Assembly: GCA_027030435.1 (NCBI GenBank)
Contig: JALVEX010000030.1
Location: 1 to 17,785, forward strand
DNA from: Paracoccaceae bacterium
GTDB lineage: Bacteria > Pseudomonadota > Alphaproteobacteria > Rhodobacterales > Rhodobacteraceae
DNA: 17,785 nucleotides
Direction of reading: 5' to 3'
Shown piece by piece: positions 8,323-14,906 of the stretch (positions are counted from its first letter, which is position 1; every line of letters starts with the position of its first letter). The translations under genes were made by a program, and so were the position numbers. The notes under the pieces were generated by a model. It was given only the letters and a program-made list of their open reading frames with translations, did not search any database and was not told where the DNA came from.

Positions 8323-8351
8323 TTGGCCAGCCAGCCCGCGCGCAGTATAGT
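8323..8351 (+). promoter_or_regulatory. Predicted sigma-70-type promoter of cbiD, likely leaderless
   Basis: TTGGCC at 8323-8328 and TATAGT at 8346-8351 are separated by exactly 17 bases. Transcription would begin about seven bases after the -10, at 8358-8359, which is the A of the cbiD ATG. No Shine-Dalgarno sequence is visible before that ATG (preceding bases CAATCGG). The two facts agree with each other and suggest a leaderless mRNA. The AT-richness of this box stands out in a GC-rich background. Confidence 0.6.
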
Positions 8352-8358
8352 CAATCGG

Positions 8359-9456
8359 ATGAACGAAGCCGCCACCCCGAAACTGCGCCGCGGCTGGACG
8401 ACGGGCGCCTGTGCCACCGCCGCCACCAAGGCGGCGCTGATGGCGCTGTGGGGCGGGGATTTTCCCGAGCGGGTGCGCATCACCCTGCCGGGGGGCGAGC
8501 GGCCTTCCTTCGCGGTGGTCAACCCGCGCCGGAGCGAGGATGGTGCCGCGCCCTGGGCCGAGGCCGGGATCATCAAGGATGCGGGTGATGATCCCGACGT
8601 CACCCACGGTTGCGAGATCCGTGCCCGGGTGGCGCCTTCGAAGGGGGGCGTGATCTTCCACGCCGGCGAGGGTGTGGGCACGATCACGAAACCCGGCCTG
8701 CCGATCCCGCCGGGCGAGCCCGCGATCAACCCGAAGCCGCGCGAGATGATGCGGGCGGTGGTTGAGGAAATGGCTGCAAGACACGGAAAAAGTGGAGATA
8801 TCGAGATCACTATCTCGATCCCCGGCGGGGCGGAGATCGCCGCGCGCACCTGGAATCCGCGCCTCGGCATCCGGGGCGGGCTTTCGGTGCTCGGCACCAC
8901 CGGCATCGTGCGCCCCTTTTCCTGCGCCGCCTGGATCGCCTCGATCCACCGCGGCATCGACGTGGCCCGCGCCATCGGCCTCGGTCACGTCGCGGGCTGC
9001 ACCGGCGCCACCAGCGAGGCGGCGGTGCGCGCCCATCACGGCCTGCCCGAGGAAGCGATGCTCGACATGGGCGATTTCGTCGGCGGGCTGGTGAAGTATC
9101 TGCGCCGCCATCCCGTGCCCCGCCTCACCATCGGCGGCGGCATCGGCAAGATGACGAAGCTCGCCCAGGGCGCGCGCGATCTGCATTCGAAGCGATCGAA
9201 GGTGGATTTCGCCGCCCTTGCTGATATGCTGGGCGATGCGCGGCTTGCGCGCGCCAACACGGCGCTCGAAGCCTATGAAATCGCGGGGAAAACAATGGCC
9301 GGGAAGATCGCGGAAAAAGCCCTCGGGGAGGTGTGCGCGATGCTGGGGGATGCGCCCGTCAGCACGGATGTGGTGATCGTGGACCGCGCCGGGCGGATCA
9401 TCGCCACGGCCGGCCCCGCCGGCGCCACCGAGAACACTGCGGAGGGCGCGGGATGA
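8359..9456 (+). CDS. cbiD: Cobalt-precorrin-5B C1-methyltransferase CbiD
   Basis: Methylates C1 of the corrin ring after precorrin-5, with loss of the two-carbon fragment. The 365-residue protein opens with the family hallmark RRGWTTGACATAAT (residues 10-23) and continues with GVGTITKPGLPIPPGEPAIN, PREMM, GGLSVLGTTGIVRPFS and a GGGIGKMTKLA segment, matching the usual CbiD length. The ATG at 8359 is preferred over an in-frame GTG at 8281: the 26 extra residues look unlike CbiD, and a promoter lies inside that stretch. The stop overlaps the cobK ATG (ATGA). In many alphaproteobacteria CbiD is thought to replace CobF of the oxygen-dependent route; whether that holds here depends on genes outside the window. 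Confidence 0.95.
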   Translation: MNEAATPKLRRGWTTGACATAATKAALMALWGGDFPERVRITLPGGERPSFAVVNPRRSEDGAAPWAEAGIIKDAGDDPDVTHGCEIRARVAPSKGGVIFHAGEGVGTITKPGLPIPPGEPAINPKPREMMRAVVEEMAARHGKSGDIEITISIPGGAEIAARTWNPRLGIRGGLSVLGTTGIVRPFSCAAWIASIHRGIDVARAIGLGHVAGCTGATSEAAVRAHHGLPEEAMLDMGDFVGGLVKYLRRHPVPRLTIGGGIGKMTKLAQGARDLHSKRSKVDFAALADMLGDARLARANTALEAYEIAGKTMAGKIAEKALGEVCAMLGDAPVSTDVVIVDRAGRIIATAGPAGATENTAEGAG

Positions 9457-10193
9457 ACCTTCTTCTGCTCGCGGGATCGGGCGAGGCGCGCGCCATCGCC
9501 CATGGGCTGGCCGGGATGGCGGGTGTCAGCACCATCGCTTCGCTCGCCGGTGCCACCCGCGCGCCGATGGATCTCGGCGTGCCCACGCGAGTGGGCGGCT
9601 TTGGCGGGCGGGTGGGTTTCGAGGCCTTCCTCGAGGCCGAGCGGATCGATGCGGTTCTGGATGCCACCCACCCCTTCGCCGGGCGCATCAGCCGGCGCAC
9701 GGCGGATGTCTGCCGCCATCGCGATCTGCCCTGTCTGCAGGTGCTGCGCCCCGAATGGCGGCCCGGCCCCGGCGATCGCTGGATCTTCATCGACAACGAG
9801 AGCGAGGCCGCGGAGCACATCCCGGAAGGCGCCACGGTCTTCCTCGCCACCGGCCGCCAGACGCTCCTGCGATTCGCCAATCTCGCGGGCCGCTACATCA
9901 TCTGCCGGCGGATCGACGAGGCGCGCCAGCCCTTTCCCTTCGAAAACGGCGAATATCTGGTGGGGCGGGGGCCTTTTTCGGTGGCGGAGGAAATCGCGCT
10001 TTTCAAGGCCCGCGGGGTGGATTTTCTGGTGGTCAAGAATTCGGGCGGCGAGGGCAGCCGGCCCAAGCTCGAGGCGGCGCGCGCGCTTTCGCTGCCGGTG
10101 GTGATGATCAACCGCCCGCCGCCGCCCGCGGGCGTGGCGCGGGTGGAAACGCCCGAAGCCGCGCTTCAATGGGTGCGGGAGCTTGCCCGGTGA
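9453..10193 (+). CDS. cobK: Precorrin-6A reductase
   Basis: NADPH-dependent reduction of the corrin macrocycle from precorrin-6A to precorrin-6B. The 246-residue protein starts MNLLLLAGSGEAR, with the N-terminal glycine-rich segment typical of CobK/CbiJ, followed by DATHPFA at residues 70-76, LATGRQTL at about 131-138 and VVKNSGGEGS at 193-202, all family signatures. The ATG overlaps the cbiD stop by four bases (ATGA), and its stop overlaps the next gene's GTG (GTGA). There is no separate ribosome binding site beyond GGAGG at 9441-9445 inside the end of cbiD, in line with coupled translation. CbiJ would be the name on the anaerobic route; the fold and reaction type are the same. Confidence 0.96.
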   Translation: MNLLLLAGSGEARAIAHGLAGMAGVSTIASLAGATRAPMDLGVPTRVGGFGGRVGFEAFLEAERIDAVLDATHPFAGRISRRTADVCRHRDLPCLQVLRPEWRPGPGDRWIFIDNESEAAEHIPEGATVFLATGRQTLLRFANLAGRYIICRRIDEARQPFPFENGEYLVGRGPFSVAEEIALFKARGVDFLVVKNSGGEGSRPKLEAARALSLPVVMINRPPPPAGVARVETPEAALQWVRELAR

Positions 10194-10828
10194 GTGCGGC
10201 GGGCGAGCGGATCATAAGGTCGGATGCCTGCATCAGCGAGGGTGCTCAGTGGCTGGCGGCGCGCGAGGCGCGCTTTGGCGAAGCGCTCCGCCAGACCGGC
10301 CCGCTGCCGCTGCGCCTGCGCAAGGACGGCTTCGAATCGCTTCTCGATGCCATCGTCAGCCAGCAGCTTTCGGTGGCGGCGGCGGATTCGATCTGGAAGA
10401 AGCTGAAGGCCGCGCGCCTCACCGAACCGCACAGGATCGCCGCTGCCAGCGAGGAAGAGCTGCGCGCCTGCGGCCTCAGCCGCCCCAAGATCCGCTACGC
10501 CCGGGCGCTGGCCGAAGCGCGCATCGATTACGCCGCCCTGCGCAAGATGGCGAGCGAGGCGGTGATCGCGCGGCTCACCGAAGTGCCGGGCATCGGGCGC
10601 TGGACGGCGGAGATCTACGCGATGTTCTCGCTCGGGCGGGCGGATGTGTTTGCGCCCGGTGATCTCGCCCTTCAGGAGGCGGCGCGGATGCTCTTTGCCC
10701 TGCCCGGGCGCCCGGCCGAGCGCGCCCTGCGCGATATGGCCGAGGCCTGGGCGCCCTGGCGGGCGGTTGCGGCGCGGATCCTGTGGGCCTATTACCGGGT
10801 GGCAAAGGAGAGAGAGGGGATCAGATGA
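10190..10828 (+). CDS. DNA-3-methyladenine glycosylase II, AlkA-like (HhH-GPD)
   Basis: Base-excision-repair glycosylase predicted to remove alkylated purines from DNA. The 212-residue protein keeps only the HhH-GPD core and lacks the N-terminal AlkA domain. Visible motifs are DAIVSQQLSV (about residues 53-62), the helix-hairpin-helix VPGIGRWTAE at 132-141, and DVFAPGDLAL with the presumed catalytic aspartate at 158. The start is taken as GTG at 10190, which overlaps the cobK stop (GTGA); the frame stays open far upstream only as an overlap with cobK. Its stop overlaps the next ATG. The position in a cobalamin operon is unexpected and probably reflects operon packing rather than shared function. 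Other HhH-GPD enzymes are less likely because the [4Fe-4S] cysteines of Nth/MutY are absent. Confidence 0.9.
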   Translation: MSAAGERIIRSDACISEGAQWLAAREARFGEALRQTGPLPLRLRKDGFESLLDAIVSQQLSVAAADSIWKKLKAARLTEPHRIAAASEEELRACGLSRPKIRYARALAEARIDYAALRKMASEAVIARLTEVPGIGRWTAEIYAMFSLGRADVFAPGDLALQEAARMLFALPGRPAERALRDMAEAWAPWRAVAARILWAYYRVAKEREGIR

Positions 10829-11502
10829 GCAAGGATGAGGCAGTGCGCGAGCTTCGCTACAAGCGCCGCGCGGCGGCGTCGGGGGAGGGGAAATCGCTTC
10901 TCGTCTTCCTGCATGGCTACGGCGCCAATGCCGAGGATCTTATGGGGCTTGCCGAGCCGATGGCGCCGCATCTGCCCGATACGGTGTTCATCGCGCCCGA
11001 CGCGCCGGAAAAATCGCGCGCCAACCCTTTCGGCTATCAGTGGTTTCCGGTGCCCTGGATCGATGGTTCGAGCGAGGCGGAGGCGGTGGCGGGCATGGCG
11101 CGCGCGGCGGCGGATCTCGATGCCTTTTTCGATACGGTGCTGGAGGCGGAGGGCCTCACCCCCGAGCGCATGGCGGTGCTCGGCTTTTCGCAGGGCACGA
11201 TGATGGCGCTTCACGTGCTGCCGCGCCGCCCCGCGCCGGTGGCGGGGCTTGCCGGCTTTTCGGGGCGCCTGCTGATGCCCGAGCGGCTGAAGGCGGAGGC
11301 CAGGAGCCGCTTCCCGGTGCTCCTGGTGCATGGCGATCGCGATGACGTGGTGCCGCCCCAATCCCTGCCCGAGGCGGCCGAGGCGCTTACGGATGCGGGC
11401 TTCGAGGTCTATACCCATGTCAGCCCCGGCACCGGCCACGGCATCGCGCCTGATGGGCTCGGCGCGGCGGTGGGCTTTCTGAAGGAGCGGCTCGGGGCGT
11501 GA
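10825..11502 (+). CDS. Alpha/beta-hydrolase carboxylesterase / phospholipase family
   Basis: Small serine esterase of the carboxylesterase/acyl-protein-thioesterase group, predicted cytoplasmic because no signal peptide is visible. The 225-residue protein has the oxyanion-hole segment FLHGYGANAEDL (residues 28-39), the nucleophile elbow GFSQG with Ser122, HGDRDDVVP with a catalytic Asp probably at 173, and GTGHGI with His205, giving a complete triad in family order. ATG at 10825 overlaps the glycosylase stop by four bases and has purine-rich AGGAGAGAGAGGGG just upstream. It is the last gene of the four-gene plus-strand chain. The natural substrate cannot be read from sequence; activity on short-chain esters or lysophospholipids is the family expectation. 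Confidence 0.9.
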   Translation: MSKDEAVRELRYKRRAAASGEGKSLLVFLHGYGANAEDLMGLAEPMAPHLPDTVFIAPDAPEKSRANPFGYQWFPVPWIDGSSEAEAVAGMARAAADLDAFFDTVLEAEGLTPERMAVLGFSQGTMMALHVLPRRPAPVAGLAGFSGRLLMPERLKAEARSRFPVLLVHGDRDDVVPPQSLPEAAEALTDAGFEVYTHVSPGTGHGIAPDGLGAAVGFLKERLGA

Positions 11503-11545
11503 GCGCCCCGTTCTCGACCTTACGGAAATTTCAAGATACAGGGGC

Positions 11546-11573
11546 TTGAACGAGTCCGGCCACCTTATATAGT
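11546..11573 (+). promoter_or_regulatory. Predicted sigma-70-type promoter of the HNH gene
   Basis: TTGAAC at 11546-11551 and TATAGT at 11568-11573 are 16 bases apart, close to consensus and clearly more AT-rich than the surroundings. Transcription would start near 11580, giving a leader of about 18 bases that holds the Shine-Dalgarno AGGGAG at 11584-11589. Confidence 0.65.
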
Positions 11574-11596
11574 CACCCCCGACAGGGAGTGACTAT
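11569..11596. promoter_or_regulatory. 8-bp inverted repeat over the HNH promoter and ribosome binding site
   Basis: ATAGTCAC at 11569-11576 and GTGACTAT at 11589-11596 are perfect reverse complements separated by 12 bases. The left arm overlaps the -10 box and the right arm touches the Shine-Dalgarno. This is a plausible operator for a dimeric repressor. If transcription started further upstream it could instead form an RNA hairpin burying the ribosome binding site, because CCC and GGG inside the arms can also pair. Confidence 0.55.
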
Positions 11597-11598
11597 TG

Positions 11599-12201
11599 AT
11601 GCGAGCCCTCGCACAGGACAGTGGTGATTTTCGGACGGATTTCGTCCATGCCCCCGGCGCGCTGCGCCAGCATCCGGCGCTGGTGCTCAATGCCGATTAC
11701 CGCCCGCTCTCCTACTATCCGCTCTCGCTCTGGCCCTGGCAGGAGGCGGTGAAGGCGGTGTGGCTGGAGCGGGTCGAGATCGTGGCGCATTATGATGCGG
11801 TGGTGCACAGCCCGACGATGGAATTCCGCCTGCCCTCGGTGGTGGTGCTGAAGGAATACGTGAAGCCGCGCAGCCAGGTGGCCTTCACCCGCTTCAATCT
11901 CTTCCTGCGCGATGAATTCACCTGCCAGTATTGCGGCGCGAAGGGGGATCTCACCTTCGATCACGTGGTGCCGCGCGCGCGCGGCGGGATAACCAGCTGG
12001 GAGAACGTGGTGGCCGCCTGCAGCCCCTGCAATCTGAAGAAGGGCTCGAAATCGCTGCGGGAAGCGGGCTTTACCCTGCGCCGCAGGCCCCGCCGGCCGG
12101 CGGCCGAGGAGCTGCGCAACATCGGCCGCAAGTTCCCGCCCAACATGCTGCATGAAAGCTGGCTCGATTTTCTCTATTGGGATGCGGAGCTCGAGGCCTG
12201 A
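11599..12201 (+). CDS. HNH endonuclease family protein
   Basis: A 200-residue protein with an N-terminal region of unknown role (LVLNADYRPLSYYPLSLWPW, about residues 27-46) and a C-terminal HNH nuclease fold. The nuclease part shows a zinc-type pair CQYCG (Cys109, Cys112), the FDHVVPRARGG motif with Asp121 and His122, WENV with Asn136, and a second cysteine pair CSPCN (141, 144). All expected ligands are present, so it is probably active. ATG at 11599 is chosen because AGGGAG lies nine bases before it; a TTG at 11596 directly precedes it. Stand-alone proteins of this type occur widely in alphaproteobacteria without a clear role. No restriction methylase or phage gene is nearby, so I do not call it a restriction enzyme. 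Confidence 0.88.
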   Translation: MRALAQDSGDFRTDFVHAPGALRQHPALVLNADYRPLSYYPLSLWPWQEAVKAVWLERVEIVAHYDAVVHSPTMEFRLPSVVVLKEYVKPRSQVAFTRFNLFLRDEFTCQYCGAKGDLTFDHVVPRARGGITSWENVVAACSPCNLKKGSKSLREAGFTLRRRPRRPAAEELRNIGRKFPPNMLHESWLDFLYWDAELEA

Positions 12202-12206
12202 GTGGC

Positions 12207-12280
12207 GGGGGTGCGGGGGCTGTCCGATCATCTCCCGCCCCCGCCCCGCACCCCGGGATATTTATGGACCAATGATGGGG
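12207..12280 (+). terminator. Hairpin and conserved tail, copy 2; probable terminator of the HNH gene
   Basis: GGGGTGCGGGG at 12208-12218 pairs perfectly with CCCCGCACCCC at 12244-12254, with a 25-base loop; a competing shorter stem (GGCGGGGG with CCCCCGCC) is also possible. The stem is followed at once by GGGATATTTATGG and then ACCAATGATGGGG, matching the tail of the element at 4785-4811. It begins just after the HNH stop, between convergent genes, as expected for a terminator. The T tract is poor, so it would be an atypical intrinsic terminator. Confidence 0.55.
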
Positions 12281-12317
12281 AAGTGACGGGAGACGTGGCG
12301 GGGGAAGGTGCGGGGCG

Positions 12318-13268
12318 TCAGCCCGAGCAGCTTGCCCCGCCGAGCACGCAGAATTTCGCGCAATGGGGGTGGTTGAGCGCCACTTCGCCCGCGGCCTCGC
12401 CGAGCGTGCGGCCCATTTCGAACTGCGGATCGTAGGGCAGGAGGGTGCAGGAAAGCACCACCGGATGCGCCGCGCCCTTGCGCTTCACCACCATCCGCGA
12501 GGTGGCGCACATCACGCTTTCGGGCGATTTGCCGAGGATATCCCAGCAGGCGGTGGTGATCTCGGGCACCTCGGCGGTTTCGTCCATTTCCGGGAAAAGC
12601 ACCGTTTCTGCGGGGTCTTCAGCGTCGATCTCGAAGCCGTGTTCGGCATAGAGGCGGGCAAATCCGGCGCGGGTTTCGCGCTCGCTTTCTTCCCACAGCA
12701 TCCGCCCCGCCACCGCCATGCGCGCGCCGATGCCCGCGAGCCATTTCATGCCCTCGATCGTGCGCGCGAAGCTGCCCGCGCCGCGCAGGCTGTCATGCCG
12801 GGGCGCGCTCCAGTGATCGAGGGAGATGCGCAGGGTGAGGCGTTTGCCGTGCTCTCGCACCAGTGCCGCCAGCCCTTCGCGCACGCGCGGGCGCATCATC
12901 GGGCGCATGGCGTTGGTGAGCACCAGCACCTCGAAGCCGCGCGAGAGCGCGAGGGCGGCCATTTCGTTCATCTCCGGGTTCATGTAGGGCTCGCCGCCGG
13001 TGAAGCCGATCTCGCGCGTGGGCAGGCCACGGGCGGCGATCTCGTCGAGATAGGGCGCGATATCCTCGGCCGAGAGATAGACCAAGGCGTCATTGGTGGG
13101 GGAGCTTTCGATATAGCAGTTGACGCAGGTGATGTTGCACAGCGTGCCGGTGTTGAACCAAAGCGTTTCCAGCGCCCTGAGGGCCACGCGGGCGCGGGGG
13201 GCGCCATCGGCGCAGATCTGCGGATCGGCGAATTTCTGGTGGCGAAGGCCGGCCTGTTCGAGGTTCAT
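12318..13268 (-). CDS. Radical SAM protein with cysteine-rich C-terminal region, substrate unknown
   Basis: A 316-residue radical S-adenosylmethionine enzyme. The cluster-binding motif CNITCVNC gives Cys44, Cys48 and Cys51 in CxxxCxxC spacing, followed by FTGGEP (GGEP at 91-94) for SAM binding. The C-terminal part has Cys254, Cys274 and then CAKFCVLGGASC (303, 307, 314), suggesting a SPASM/Twitch-like auxiliary iron-sulphur site. ATG at 13268 is chosen because the N-terminal region (MNLEQAGLRHQKFADPQICADG) leads smoothly into the core and GGGAAA lies upstream; the frame runs on to 14864, but that part is antisense to zwf. The gene is divergent from zwf across 174 bases and convergent with the HNH gene. 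I see no precursor peptide beside it. It resembles MoaA/PqqE-type enzymes only in motif layout. Confidence 0.88.
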   Translation of the reverse strand: MNLEQAGLRHQKFADPQICADGAPRARVALRALETLWFNTGTLCNITCVNCYIESSPTNDALVYLSAEDIAPYLDEIAARGLPTREIGFTGGEPYMNPEMNEMAALALSRGFEVLVLTNAMRPMMRPRVREGLAALVREHGKRLTLRISLDHWSAPRHDSLRGAGSFARTIEGMKWLAGIGARMAVAGRMLWEESERETRAGFARLYAEHGFEIDAEDPAETVLFPEMDETAEVPEITTACWDILGKSPESVMCATSRMVVKRKGAAHPVVLSCTLLPYDPQFEMGRTLGEAAGEVALNHPHCAKFCVLGGASCSG

Positions 13269-13291
13269 GTGGCGTTTCCCGTCGATTCCCG

Positions 13292-13320
13292 TTGTCTTTT
13301 CATCGGTTTTTGGTGCTAAT
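13292..13320 (+). promoter_or_regulatory. Possible promoter of zwf-pgl-pgi
   Basis: TTGTCT at 13292-13297 and GCTAAT at 13315-13320 are spaced by 17 bases in the most AT-rich part of the zwf/radical SAM divergent gap. The start would be near 13327, giving a leader of about 116 bases. Both boxes deviate from consensus, so this is only a reasonable candidate. Confidence 0.4.
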
Positions 13321-13360
13321 GCTCCGCGAGGCGCCTGAAAACCCCGCCGGCGCGATCTGA

Positions 13361-13374
13361 CGTTCTTGTGAACG
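13361..13374. promoter_or_regulatory. Short dyad in the zwf leader
   Basis: CGTTC, four bases TTGT, then GAACG form a perfect 5-bp inverted repeat. It lies downstream of the candidate zwf promoter and could be an operator half-site pair or a small leader hairpin. It is short enough to arise by chance. Confidence 0.3.
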
Positions 13375-13442
13375 CGGGCGTGCCGGGCATCTGCGGGCAA
13401 CTGTGCGAATGGCAGGGGAGAGGCGCGGCAGGGAGAAGCGAG

Positions 13443-14906
13443 ATGGCATCGCGGGTGATACCGGTGGAACCTTTCGATCTGGTGATCTTCGGCGGCACCG
13501 GGGATCTGGCGCTCAGGAAGATCATCCCGAGCCTCTATCGCCGCTTTCTCGTCGGGCAGATGCCGCGGGAGGCGCGGGTGATCGGCGCGGCGCGGCGCGC
13601 GCTCGACAGCGAGGGATACCGCCGGATGGCCCTTGCGGCGCTCGAGGAATTCGTGGCCGAGGAAAAGCGCGACCCGGAAAAGATCGCCGACTTCATCGAG
13701 ATGCTTTCCTATATCCGCCTCGATGCGCGCGGCGAGACGGGCTGGAAGGAGCTTGCCGAAACCCTGCGCGAGGGGGTGATCCGGGTGTTCTACTTTTCCG
13801 TCGGGCCGGGGCTTTTCGCCGATCTCGCCGGGCGGCTTTCCGAGCACGGGCTCAATATTCCCGATTCCCGGGTGGTGGTGGAAAAGCCCTTCGGCCATGA
13901 TCTCGAAAGCGCGCGGGCGCTCAACGCGGTGCTGGCAAAATGCTTTGACGAGCATCACATCTACCGCATCGATCATTACCTCGGCAAGGAAACGGTGCAG
14001 AACCTGATGGTGGTTCGCTTCGCCAACACCCTCTTCGAGCCCTTGTGGAACGCGCAATATGTGGATCACATCCAGATCACCGTGGCCGAGACGGTGGGCG
14101 TTGCCGGGCGGGGGGAATATTACGATCGCGCCGGCGCCATGCGCGACATGGTGCAGAACCACATGATGCAGCTTCTCTGCCTCATCGCCATGGAGCCGCC
14201 GAGCCTCTTCGAGGCCGATGCGGTGCGCGACGAGAAGCTCAAGGTGATCCGCGCGCTCGATCCGGTGCCGCCCGAAAACATCGTGCGCGGGCAATACGGG
14301 CGCAGGGGCGATATCCCCTCCTACCGCGAGGACGTGGGCAATCCGGAAAGCACCACCGAGAGCTTCATCGCCATGGAGGTGCATGTGAGCAACTGGCGCT
14401 GGTCGGGCACGCCCTTTTACTTGCGCACCGGCAAGCGGCTGAAGGCGCGGGTGAGCGAGATCGCGGTGATCTTCAAGGAGCCGCCGCATTCGATCTTCGG
14501 GCGGCGGCTGCCAAATCATGCGGGCAACATGCTGGTGATCCGCCTGCAGCCCAACGAGGGCATGGTGCTCAATGTCACCATCAAGGAGCCGGGGCCGGGG
14601 GGGATGCGGCTGATGGAGGTGCCGCTCGACATGAGCTTCGCCGAGGCGCTCGGCGAGAACGGCGCCGACATCCCCGATGCCTACGAGCGGCTCATCATGG
14701 ACGTGATCCGCGGCAACCAGACGCTTTTCATGCGCGGCGACGAGGTGGAGGCGGCCTGGGCCTGGGCCGATCCGATCATCGCTGCTTGGGAGGAGCGGGG
14801 GGATGAGCCGCTGCCTTACGAGCCCTTCAGTTCGGGCCCGGAGGATGCTTTGATGCTCATGCACCGCTCGGGGCGGCGCTGGCGGGAGATTTCGGATGAA
14901 TTTTAA
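13443..14906 (+). CDS. zwf: Glucose-6-phosphate 1-dehydrogenase
   Basis: Oxidises glucose-6-phosphate to 6-phosphogluconolactone with NAD(P)+, the entry to the Entner-Doudoroff and oxidative pentose phosphate routes. The 487-residue protein has the dinucleotide motif GGTGDLA at residues 17-23, the active-site signature RIDHYLGKE with His178 and Lys182, and a second catalytic histidine in QNHMMQ at 240. These three numbers coincide with the Leuconostoc enzyme as I remember it. ATG at 13443 is used because GGGAGAA lies just upstream and PFDLVIFGGTGD follows; 25 extra upstream codons are in frame but lack family character. pgl overlaps its end by 11 bases, so zwf-pgl-pgi is one operon. Confidence 0.98.
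   Translation: MASRVIPVEPFDLVIFGGTGDLALRKIIPSLYRRFLVGQMPREARVIGAARRALDSEGYRRMALAALEEFVAEEKRDPEKIADFIEMLSYIRLDARGETGWKELAETLREGVIRVFYFSVGPGLFADLAGRLSEHGLNIPDSRVVVEKPFGHDLESARALNAVLAKCFDEHHIYRIDHYLGKETVQNLMVVRFANTLFEPLWNAQYVDHIQITVAETVGVAGRGEYYDRAGAMRDMVQNHMMQLLCLIAMEPPSLFEADAVRDEKLKVIRALDPVPPENIVRGQYGRRGDIPSYREDVGNPESTTESFIAMEVHVSNWRWSGTPFYLRTGKRLKARVSEIAVIFKEPPHSIFGRRLPNHAGNMLVIRLQPNEGMVLNVTIKEPGPGGMRLMEVPLDMSFAEALGENGADIPDAYERLIMDVIRGNQTLFMRGDEVEAAWAWADPIIAAWEERGDEPLPYEPFSSGPEDALMLMHRSGRRWREISDEF

Noticed and set aside
8281..8358. GTG start giving CbiD 26 extra residues
   Set aside because: The added Arg-rich residues do not resemble CbiD and the region contains the best promoter match for the gene.
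13269..13442. Possible precursor peptide gene beside the radical SAM gene
   Set aside because: No short frame here has both a credible start and peptide-like sequence; the frames present are shadows of the zwf or radical SAM ends.
13269..14864. Upstream in-frame extension of the radical SAM gene across zwf (total 848 codons)
   Set aside because: The extension is antisense to zwf, has no family character, and a good start with a ribosome binding site exists at 13268.
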